Origin: Planctomycetaceae bacterium
GTDB lineage: Bacteria > Planctomycetota > Phycisphaerae > SM23-33
Direction: 5' to 3'
NCBI GenBank assembly: GCA_039680605.1
Contig: JBDKTA010000009.1
Coordinates: forward strand, 124,001-188,000
Length of the DNA: 64,000 nucleotides
Under the pieces are notes generated by a model, which was not told the DNA's origin, searched no databases, and saw only the letters and a program-made list of their open reading frames with translations. The position numbers were made by a program, and so were the translations under genes. Below are positions 1-6,945 of this stretch, piece by piece. Each line of letters starts with the position of its first letter. Position 1 is the stretch's first letter.

Positions 1-693
1 CTTGCCGTTGGGGGCTGGCCAGTCCCCATCCTGCAGATCGTGACCGTTGTTGGTCAGGGCGACGGTGGGCGCCATCTCCCCGACGTGGCCATCCATGTAG
101 ACGGCGTTAGAGACGCCGCCATGGCGGAAGACCAGGCTGCCCATCCCGGTGTTGGCGGGCTTAACGATGGCCGTGGCGCAGTCGGCTTCATACGGGTTGT
201 TCTGCCAGTCCGCCCAGGTCATCATGCGGTACGGGTTGCCCTTGAGCTCGCTGCGCAGCACCCAGAACGCCTGCGGTCCCAGGCTGGTCATGCGGGCACT
301 GGCCGAGAGGGTGTTCTCGTTGCAGCCGATGCTCACCCGCAGGTTGTCGTACTGCGAGAAGGTTCCCAGCCGCCCCAGCGATTCTGTGGCCCCGTCGCCG
401 GGGCAGCGCGACACCTGCTCGGGCAGCTTGGTGTCGCCCAGCCAGTACCGCGGGATGCCCATCGTCGCGTCGAGGTGCTTGTACGAGTCCAGCATCAGGT
501 CGTTGTGCTCGCGGGTGAAGCTTTGGCTGGCCTGCTCGTAGCCGCGCAGCAGCGGCTTGCAGGCGGTCTTGCGGGCATTGCTCAGGGCGTTGCTGATGAC
601 CGGCACGAGGATGCTCGCCAGCACCGAGATGATCGCCACGACCACCAGCAGTTCGATAAGCGTGAACGCGCTGCGGTTCCGTCTGTTCGGCAT
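1..693 (-). CDS. Type IV pilin-like (prepilin N-terminal) protein, partial
   Basis: The start codon is at 693 and the reading frame stays open to the window edge, so the C-terminus is missing. Residues 7-30 form a prepilin cleavage and N-terminal helix motif (SAFTLIELLVVVAIISVLAS), as processed by a type IV prepilin peptidase. Near residue 205 the sequence HGGVSNAVYMDG fits the H-X9-DG signature of the large planctomycete family of pilin-like proteins with unknown function (DUF1559 type). The start lies 15 bp after the stop of the upstream squalene-cyclase-repeat gene, so it is probably the last gene of the ABC transporter operon. The role is likely at the cell surface or in a type II secretion pseudopilus; the substrate is unknown. 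Confidence 0.8.
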   Translation of the reverse strand, partial: MPNRRNRSAFTLIELLVVVAIISVLASILVPVISNALSNARKTACKPLLRGYEQASQSFTREHNDLMLDSYKHLDATMGIPRYWLGDTKLPEQVSRCPGDGATESLGRLGTFSQYDNLRVSIGCNENTLSASARMTSLGPQAFWVLRSELKGNPYRMMTWADWQNNPYEADCATAIVKPANTGMGSLVFRHGGVSNAVYMDGHVGEMAPTVALTNNGHDLQDGDWPAPNGK

Positions 694-708
694 CTTCAGT
701 TTCCCCAG

Positions 709-1977
709 TTACGGTTGCGTCGGGGCCTTGAGGGCCTCTTCCAGCGCGAGCATCGCGAAGGAGGTGGCCAACACGGGATGGCCTTCCCACCAGCGGTCGG
801 AGTTATTGACCCAGCTTCCATCCTTGCGCACGCGCTGGGCCAGGTGGTCGATCAGTTCGTGCCGCCAGTTGTGCCCGGCCCCTTCCGGGTCGGTGATGAC
901 GTCCTGGCCCCAGGCCCGCAACGCCTTGGCGAAGACGTGGTAGTAGTAATACAGCCCCGCCTGCGACTGCGCCTGGGGCATGTTGGGGTTGGCGTCCAGC
1001 CGCCAGTACTTGCGGATCCAGTCGAAGGCCGCCCGCACCCGCGGGTCGTCGCGCTTCACGCCGGCATAGAGGAACGACTTGAAACCGGTATACGTCATCG
1101 TGCCGTAGCTGCGGGCGCCCTGGGCGTCCTTGGGGAACCGGTAGACGAACCCCCCGTCGTTGGAGCCCTGCGACGCCCAGTCCATCCTGTTGGTCTCGGT
1201 GTTGTTCTGCAGGCGGCTGATGAAGGCCATCGCCTGCTGCATCGCCGGGTCGTCGGCCGGCACGCCCGCCTCGTGAAGGGCTTCCATCCACATCCCCACC
1301 ACGCTCAGGTCGCCCGAGGCCGCCCCCTTGGCGTACCCCAGCCCCCCCACGTTCGGGTCGTCCGCGGCGATGGCTTTACCGTCAGTCGACTCGGCGCCGG
1401 CCACGATCTGCAGGCTCTTGAGGTAGGCCGTCAAATCCTTCACGTGGGAGGCGTACTCGGGACTTTTCGCCGCCGCCAGCGCCATCAGCGCCACGGCGGA
1501 GGTGTAGCTCGATCCGCCTTCCTCAGCGACATACACTCCCCCGTCAGACTGCTTGAATGTCAGCAAAACCTCGTAGGCGCGTTTCACCGCCGGATGTTCC
1601 ACGCCATAGCCCGGATGCTGCACCAGGGCCTTGAGCACCATCGCCGTGATCGGCGGAGCCGCGGTGCTGCGCCCGGTCGACCAACTCCCGTCGCCCTGGC
1701 GCTGGCGGAGCAGGTACATCGCGCCGGCGTCGAGCAACGCCTGGGCCTTGGCGCGGTGGGCGGCGTCCAAGGCCGACTCGGGCAGGTTCGCCACGCCGCG
1801 CCACGCCGCGCCCGCCGGCGCCGGCTGCGACGCGCTTGTCCGAGCGGGCGCGGTGGCCGCGGAACTCTTGCCCGACTTGGCGCTGCTGCACCCGGTCATG
1901 CTCACGCTCAAGGCCGCCAGCAGCAACGCCGCCGCCACGCCCGACCGCCGGTTCGAGATGCTGTCAGTGATTGTCAT
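709..1977 (-). CDS. Lipoprotein with prenyltransferase/squalene-cyclase repeats
   Basis: The protein has 422 residues and starts with a lipoprotein signal peptide (hydrophobic LLLAALSV then MTGC). The mature part consists of alpha/alpha-toroid repeats of the prenyltransferase/squalene oxidase type, seen as recurring GDGSW, SDGGVY, VGGLGY and NDGGFVY turns between helices. The acidic DxDD catalytic motif of squalene-hopene cyclases is not visible, so an enzymatic terpene-cyclase role is doubtful; such exported repeat proteins are abundant in Planctomycetota and mostly uncharacterised. The start is fixed by a GGAAGGAG Shine-Dalgarno and by a TGATG overlap with the permease stop, which implies translational coupling to the ABC transporter genes. 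Confidence 0.75.
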   Translation of the reverse strand: MTITDSISNRRSGVAAALLLAALSVSMTGCSSAKSGKSSAATAPARTSASQPAPAGAAWRGVANLPESALDAAHRAKAQALLDAGAMYLLRQRQGDGSWSTGRSTAAPPITAMVLKALVQHPGYGVEHPAVKRAYEVLLTFKQSDGGVYVAEEGGSSYTSAVALMALAAAKSPEYASHVKDLTAYLKSLQIVAGAESTDGKAIAADDPNVGGLGYAKGAASGDLSVVGMWMEALHEAGVPADDPAMQQAMAFISRLQNNTETNRMDWASQGSNDGGFVYRFPKDAQGARSYGTMTYTGFKSFLYAGVKRDDPRVRAAFDWIRKYWRLDANPNMPQAQSQAGLYYYYHVFAKALRAWGQDVITDPEGAGHNWRHELIDHLAQRVRKDGSWVNNSDRWWEGHPVLATSFAMLALEEALKAPTQP

Positions 1978-4900
1978 CAGTTCATGCTCCTTCCTTCCTG
2001 CAGCAGCCTCAGGGGCTGTCGGCAGGCAGCGTTGATCGCCGGCCACACGCCGGCGATCAGGCAAAGCGCGATCGTGGCGCCGATGCCGTAAAGCAACATA
2101 TCCCAGGGAATCACAAACGTGGCGTGTACACCCCACATCTCCTTGCTGGAGGCGATGCCCGTCCACGAAATCAAAGTCCCAAACAGCAGGCTGGCCACCG
2201 TGGCCACCAGGGCGATCAGCACGCCCTCGGCCAGGATCAGCCTCAGCAGTTGCCATCGCGTCATTCCGATTCCGCGCAGGATTCCGATCTCCCAGTTGCG
2301 CACGCGCACCGACGTCATCATCGTCCCTACCACCGCCAGCGCCGACAGACCCAGCGCCATCAGCGGATAGGTCGTGAGGCTGTCGAGGATCCCGCCGGCG
2401 CGGTTCATCAGGGCGCTGGTGACGGCGTGCATATCTGTCACCGTGACCGAAGCGGCGCTGTCAATCATCAACCGCGGTGGGCCGCTCATGCCGCCGCGCC
2501 GGCCCCGTCCGCCCCCGCCCCGCCCGGCCATACCGCCCATCCCGCTTCCACCCCCACCCGGGCCGCCGCCCATCATCCCCCCGTTTGTGCCGCCGCCCCT
2601 GTTGGCCGGTCGCGATGACGGCAGGACCACTCTGGCGTTGGGATCGGCGATCCGCACGATCGGCAGTTCCAGATCCAGCGGGCTTCTGCCGTCTTCCATC
2701 TTCAGCCAGAAGTTCTTGTACGCCGCGCCGGGATACGCCGCCGCCGCCGTGGCCGTCGGAACAATCACCAGCCCGCCGACGCGACCCATCGAACGCATCT
2801 GCGAAAACTTCGTCAGCCACTGCCAACCGGGAATTTCGATCACCCCTGCGATGGTGTATTTCAGTCGCGCCGTCGCCCCGCCCATTGAATCCATCTCGAT
2901 CGTCTGGCCGACGTCGTACTTCTCCGGGGCGCGGTTGTAGAAGCTATCGGTGAGCAGACACGCGTCGCCCTGCTCCAGCCGGGCGAAGGCCTCCTTCGCC
3001 CTGCCACGTACGAAATTGGCCTGCATCATCCCATCGCGCTCGTCGAGCAGCTTATGGACATCGCAGCCGAGGTAGATCACCGTCCGGGCGAAGACACCCT
3101 TGATGACCTCGTCGGCCTTCATCACGTGCTCGGGCAAGTCCGTCACGTCCGGATGCTGCATGATCATCGCCACCACTTTCCCCGACGCCACGCCCGGCAG
3201 TTTTTCCACGGCCGCCAGCGACTCCTCCGCAATCCCGTCGGGCTGCACGGTGATCACGGCGTCGGGGCTGCGGGCGCTGAGCACGAAGGGCCTGAGCATC
3301 GACTGCCCCCAGATCTGCACCGTGACGTACAGCCCCAGGCCCACCATCAGGGCCGTCGCGCACCCGACGGTGCGCCACAGCCCCGCGCTGAGCTGCCGCG
3401 CCAGCAGGCGGTGATTCAGCCCCAGCGGCAAGGCCGCCGCCCGGGACAATACCCGCTCGCACAGCGCGATCGTAAAGGGCAGCAGCAAGGCAAAACCCGT
3501 GATCGCTGCCAGGCAACTGATCGGCAGGGCGATCGGGGCGCGCCACGTCTCAGGGACGATCTCCGTCAGCGTCACCACCGGATTGACCGCGACCAGCGCC
3601 AGCCCCACCGGGACCAGCCACGCCGGAACGCCCGCCGACTGCAGCAGCGGCGAAATGCTCATGCTCTCCAGCGGTTTGCGACGCGAGGCAAATATCGCCG
3701 GAACGATCGGCGCAGCCGCCGTGGCGCCATAGGCCGTCAGCGCCCCCAGCGCCGCCCAGAGCCCGACGTGCAGCGGTACGTCCTGCCCCGCCAGCGAGGG
3801 GATCTGCGAGACGCTCCATTTCATCACGAAAATGCCTGTCAACAATCCCAGCAGGTATCCTGCCGTCGCCACCACCAGTGCCTCGGCGGCGATCAGCCCC
3901 ACCACCCCGCCGCGCGTCATCCCCACCGCCCGCATCATCGCCAACTGCCGCGAGCGCTCCTGCAGCCCGATATTGAGCGTGCTGAATATCACGAACATCG
4001 CCGCCAGAATCGCCAGGTTCATCCCCGCGTTGCGCAGCAGCGGGAAGAATCCCGCGCCCGACCGCTGCGCCATGCCCCCCATGCGCGCCGCTTCGCTCTG
4101 AAAGTCGCTGTTGGTCTGGACGTCGATAGGTTGCTGGAGCCTGTGGGCGGCCGTCACCAACTCGTCCAGGAACCGCTCCTGAGAGACGCCATTCTTGAGC
4201 TTGAGCAATGCGCGATTGGTGGCCGGCGGCGCCCCGGTCAACCGCTGGAAGGCGTCATTGGAAACGTACATCGCCGCCAGGGTGCGGTTCTGCACCGGCA
4301 GCTTGATGACCCCGCCGATACGCACCTTCTGCCGGCCGGCGGTGGTGGTAATCTGAAACGCCGTGCCCAGGGTGCCGGCAGGAGGCTCGGGGGTTCGGCC
4401 AAATGGAGAGCCCCTTGCGGGAGTCGGCGGCGCTGCCGGCTGGGTCGTGGCCACGACCGCCAGACGTGACGCCATCGTATAATCGATCACGACCTCGTTC
4501 GCATCCGCGTCGCTGACCCACTTGCCCCGCTCCAGCGGGAAAGGCGGCTCCGGGTCGCCCGAGGCCAGCAGAGGCCACGTCATCCCCATCCTTGCCATGG
4601 GATTCATCGGCATTGCGCTGGCACTGGCGCCTAAAGCCATGGTGTCGACGCTAGCCTGGCAATACTCCCGCATGCTCTCGACGCTGCGGTGATCGCGCAG
4701 CCACGTCAGCAGTTCGGACTTGATCGGGTGTCGGGGCGCCTGAGGGCCCATGCGCATCCGATCCGCCTGCATCTGCGCCCGCGCGGCGCCATAGAGGACC
4801 ATGTCGAAGGACCCCAGGGCGTGGGCGGAACGCCCAGCGGCCATCTGCGCCTGGGCCATCGTAATGTCCTGTCCGCCGACGAAGACTACCACCATCGCCA

Positions 4901-4988
4901 CCGACGTCACCAGCGCCCCCAGCGCCAGCAGCGTCCGCAGCCAATGCCGGCAATACTGCGCCCACAGCAGTTTGACCGTCAAACGCAT
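1977..4988 (-). CDS. Large ABC transporter permease with two FtsX domains
   Basis: The protein has 1003 residues. A membrane helix near residues 17-39 is followed by an extracytoplasmic domain. A first FtsX-like membrane block around residues 320-450 contains the ERSRQLAMMRAVGMTRGGV coupling motif, and a second around residues 880-995 contains NWEIGILRGIGMTRWQLL. This is the duplicated permease layout used for lipoprotein or macrolide-type export (LolCE/MacB superfamily) rather than import. Residues near 795-832, in the second periplasmic region, are an unusual glycine/methionine/arginine-rich stretch. Its start overlaps the 3' end of the ATPase gene by 10 bp and its stop overlaps the next gene's start, so all are probably co-translated. 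The transported substrate cannot be told from sequence. Confidence 0.85.
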   Translation of the reverse strand: MRLTVKLLWAQYCRHWLRTLLALGALVTSVAMVVVFVGGQDITMAQAQMAAGRSAHALGSFDMVLYGAARAQMQADRMRMGPQAPRHPIKSELLTWLRDHRSVESMREYCQASVDTMALGASASAMPMNPMARMGMTWPLLASGDPEPPFPLERGKWVSDADANEVVIDYTMASRLAVVATTQPAAPPTPARGSPFGRTPEPPAGTLGTAFQITTTAGRQKVRIGGVIKLPVQNRTLAAMYVSNDAFQRLTGAPPATNRALLKLKNGVSQERFLDELVTAAHRLQQPIDVQTNSDFQSEAARMGGMAQRSGAGFFPLLRNAGMNLAILAAMFVIFSTLNIGLQERSRQLAMMRAVGMTRGGVVGLIAAEALVVATAGYLLGLLTGIFVMKWSVSQIPSLAGQDVPLHVGLWAALGALTAYGATAAAPIVPAIFASRRKPLESMSISPLLQSAGVPAWLVPVGLALVAVNPVVTLTEIVPETWRAPIALPISCLAAITGFALLLPFTIALCERVLSRAAALPLGLNHRLLARQLSAGLWRTVGCATALMVGLGLYVTVQIWGQSMLRPFVLSARSPDAVITVQPDGIAEESLAAVEKLPGVASGKVVAMIMQHPDVTDLPEHVMKADEVIKGVFARTVIYLGCDVHKLLDERDGMMQANFVRGRAKEAFARLEQGDACLLTDSFYNRAPEKYDVGQTIEMDSMGGATARLKYTIAGVIEIPGWQWLTKFSQMRSMGRVGGLVIVPTATAAAAYPGAAYKNFWLKMEDGRSPLDLELPIVRIADPNARVVLPSSRPANRGGGTNGGMMGGGPGGGGSGMGGMAGRGGGGRGRRGGMSGPPRLMIDSAASVTVTDMHAVTSALMNRAGGILDSLTTYPLMALGLSALAVVGTMMTSVRVRNWEIGILRGIGMTRWQLLRLILAEGVLIALVATVASLLFGTLISWTGIASSKEMWGVHATFVIPWDMLLYGIGATIALCLIAGVWPAINAACRQPLRLLQEGRSMN

Positions 4989-5758
4989 GCCGGGGCCTCC
5001 TGGCGGTCGAGGATGTCCTGGAACCGCGTCCCAAGGTCCCGCGCCGACTTGAACTGCGACGGCAGCAGGGTTTCGACCACGCGCCCGTCCTTGAGCACTA
5101 TCACGCGGTCGGCCCACATGGCCACTCCCGGATCGTGCGTCACCGTCACGATCGTGCGAGATTGCTCCTTGCACAGGCGGTGCATCAGTTCGCAGAGATT
5201 GCGGCCGCTGGCGCAGTCAAGGTTGCCCGAAGGCTCGTCGGCGAGGATGACGGTCGGGTTGGTAATCATCGCCCGCCCGATCGCCACGCGCTGCTGCTCG
5301 CCGCCGGAGAGCTGGTCGGGACGGTGGCGGCGGCGGTCCTTGAGGCCCAGCGTTTCCAGAAGAAACTCGACCTTCTGACGGTCGCCGCTTTGCCCTCGCT
5401 CCAGCAGCAGCGGCAGGCGGAGGTTGTCTTCGACGCTGAGCGTGGGAACCAGGTTGAACGCCTGGAACACCATGCCAATGCGCCTTCGTCGCAGCAGCGT
5501 CAGCGCGCGGTCCTTCAGGGTCGAAAGGTCCTTGCCGCCGATAAGGACCCGCCCCGCCGTAGGCGCAGCCAGCCCGGCGGTCAGGTGCAGCAGCGTGCTC
5601 TTGCCCGAGCCGCTGGGCCCGATCACGGCCAAGTGCTCTCCGCTGTCCACTTCGAGGTTGATATCGCGCAGCGCGTGAACCTCGTTAGGGCCGTGGCCGA
5701 AAGACATCGAAAGATCGCTAACCTCAACGGGCGGCAGGCTGGGGGGCGGAGTCGGCAT
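4979..5758 (-). CDS. ABC transporter ATP-binding protein (LolD/MacB type)
   Basis: This 259-residue ATPase has Walker A GPSGSGKS, a signature LSGGEQQRVAIGRAM, Walker B VILADEPSGNLD and an H-loop VTHDP. The sequence matches the LolD/MacB subfamily that energises FtsX-type permeases. It starts at an ATG with an AGGAG site 7 bp upstream and overlaps the permease gene by 10 bp. Together they should form a mechanotransmission-type exporter in the cytoplasmic membrane. It probably opens a four-gene operon with the permease, the lipoprotein and the pilin-like gene. Confidence 0.92.
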   Translation of the reverse strand: MPTPPPSLPPVEVSDLSMSFGHGPNEVHALRDINLEVDSGEHLAVIGPSGSGKSTLLHLTAGLAAPTAGRVLIGGKDLSTLKDRALTLLRRRRIGMVFQAFNLVPTLSVEDNLRLPLLLERGQSGDRQKVEFLLETLGLKDRRRHRPDQLSGGEQQRVAIGRAMITNPTVILADEPSGNLDCASGRNLCELMHRLCKEQSRTIVTVTHDPGVAMWADRVIVLKDGRVVETLLPSQFKSARDLGTRFQDILDRQEAPACV

Positions 5759-6064
5759 GACGAGCTCCTGAATGTAGAGACTTCATGCCGGACTCACTGC
5801 AATAAGCGCGCCAAGTGAAGCGTACCCCGAATATCGTCGCCGGCGAGATCGCAGACACCGCAAAGACATGATGCGGGATCATTCGTTATCGCCGATCGGA
5901 GCGAGATTCACCAGGCTCTTGGCGGTGTGCATAAACCATGTGCGGCCGCGACAAATAATGTGCAGCCCCTGACGTTGAGAGGCAATGACCACGGGTCGCT
6001 GCAGGGCCATTGCCCCGTCCCTCCAGCGGCCCGTGCGATGCGCACCGGCAGGGCGCGTGAATCT
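5759..6064. other. Intergenic region upstream of the ABC operon
   Basis: No convincing gene is seen here. Open frames exist but lack family features or a ribosome binding site. A GGCAATG/CATTGCC pair near 5982-6016 could form a weak stem. The segment must hold the promoter of the ABC operon and the 3' end signals of the HTH-receiver gene, but no strong sigma-70 hexamer pair or T-tract terminator was recognised. Confidence 0.4.
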
Positions 6065-6637
6065 TCAGGGTGTGGGAGCGGCGGCCTTGATCGACTCGAT
6101 CAACTGTTCGATCGGGTAAGGCCGCACCAGCCACTGGCCGTTGTCGGTCAGGGCCAGCGCCGCGACCTGGCTGCGGCGGCTCTCGCTTGCGACGACGATG
6201 ATGCGGACCTGCAGCCCGGAGTTTCGCCGTGCGTCACGGCAGAGCACGGGCGCCTGGGCGGCGACCGTGTCCAGATCTATCACCAGCACGTCGGGGCGCA
6301 GGCGGTGCGTGAGCAGACCGGCCTCGAAGGCCCCGCAGGTGAGGTGTACTTCAAAACTCTCATCGTCGCCGAGGCGATCCTTCATCTGTTCCAGCCCGTC
6401 GGCGCCGACGGCAAGGACGCGGCAGGGACCGCGGCGCAGTTCCGTCAGCGGCAAGCCGTACTCGTGCATGAAGCGGATGAGGTTCTCCATCGGGATGCGG
6501 CGCTCGCGGCTGAGCGGGATGCGAAATCCGCGCAGTTTTCCGGTGTCGAACCACTTGCTGACCGTCCGCGGCGCCACGTGGCAGATGCGCGCCACGTCGC
6601 CTGTCGTTAACAGGTGTTTTTCCCTCAGTTCCGGCAT
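6065..6637 (-). CDS. HTH-receiver regulator with degenerate receiver domain
   Basis: The protein has 190 residues. Residues 9-55 form an excisionase/MerR-like helix-turn-helix (LLTTGDVARICHVAPRTVSK followed by GKLRGFRIP), probably DNA binding. Residues ~70-188 align with a response-regulator receiver: the phospho-acceptor aspartate is kept in RPDVLVIDLD, but the acidic pair at the end of strand 1 is lost (VLAVGADG) and the conserved lysine is arginine (VRPYP). It is a paralogue of the intact HTH-receiver protein at 18550-19125. The ATG at 6637 is preferred over an upstream GTG because GGAGGT lies just upstream of it. It may act as a phosphorylation-independent regulator; targets are unknown. 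Confidence 0.75.
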   Translation of the reverse strand: MPELREKHLLTTGDVARICHVAPRTVSKWFDTGKLRGFRIPLSRERRIPMENLIRFMHEYGLPLTELRRGPCRVLAVGADGLEQMKDRLGDDESFEVHLTCGAFEAGLLTHRLRPDVLVIDLDTVAAQAPVLCRDARRNSGLQVRIIVVASESRRSQVAALALTDNGQWLVRPYPIEQLIESIKAAAPTP

Positions 6638-6700
6638 GGTGACCTCCATGTCATGTATCGTCACGCCGGAGGGTCAGCTTGATTAGCCAGGAAATCGAAA

Positions 6701-6847
6701 AACCGACGACGAGGACGAGGACGAGGACGACAAAACCAAAGAACGCTCTCGACGGGTTGTTTCCCAGACCGAACAACCGCGCGGGGCAAGCCCCGCCGCT
6801 AAAACCACATTTTCGTCCTCGTCGTCGTCCTCGTCCTCGTCGTCGGT
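6701..6847. repeat. Long imperfect inverted repeat of GACGAG units
   Basis: Arms at about 6701-6731 and 6814-6847 are purine-rich GACGAGGACGAG stretches and their complement, both bordered by AACCGACGACGAGG. About 80 bp between the arms holds a separate GC-rich palindrome (6780-6802). A transcript would form a long stem. It lies between a divergent pair, so it could insulate or regulate both genes, but no function is known. Confidence 0.7.
6780..6802. repeat. Dispersed palindrome, GGGGCAAGCCCC type, copy 1
   Basis: The 23-bp unit contains CGGGGCAAGCCCCG followed by CCGCTAA. A second copy with two compensating changes (GGAGCAAGCTCC) lies at 56701-56723. The paired changes keep the stem intact, which suggests that structure is selected or that the unit is copied as a mobile palindrome. 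Confidence 0.7.
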
Positions 6848-6932
6848 TGTTTCTTTCCTGCCCGCAAGCATCGTCGATTGTTTCTTTCTTTCCCGCAAGC
6901 ATCGTCGATTGTCTCTTTTCTTCCCCCCGCAA
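6847..6932. repeat. 31-bp tandem repeat upstream of the helicase gene
   Basis: Two near-identical 31-bp units (6847-6877 and 6878-6908), each with TTTCTTTC followed by CCCGCAAGCATCGTCGA, are followed by a decayed third unit to about 6932. The helicase start is 14 bp downstream. This may be promoter-proximal regulatory DNA or replication-slippage debris. Confidence 0.7.
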
Positions 6933-6945
6933 TGGCGTGTAAAGT

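Noticed and set aside
40-2091. Long plus-strand open frame opposite the lipoprotein and pilin-like genes
   Set aside because: It is an antisense frame of high-GC genes; composition is Arg/His/Gly-rich with no family pattern, and the minus-strand products are recognisable.
5759-6064. Small minus-strand frame of 82 codons between the ABC operon and the HTH-receiver gene
   Set aside because: It overlaps the regulator gene, lacks a ribosome binding site and has no recognisable pattern.
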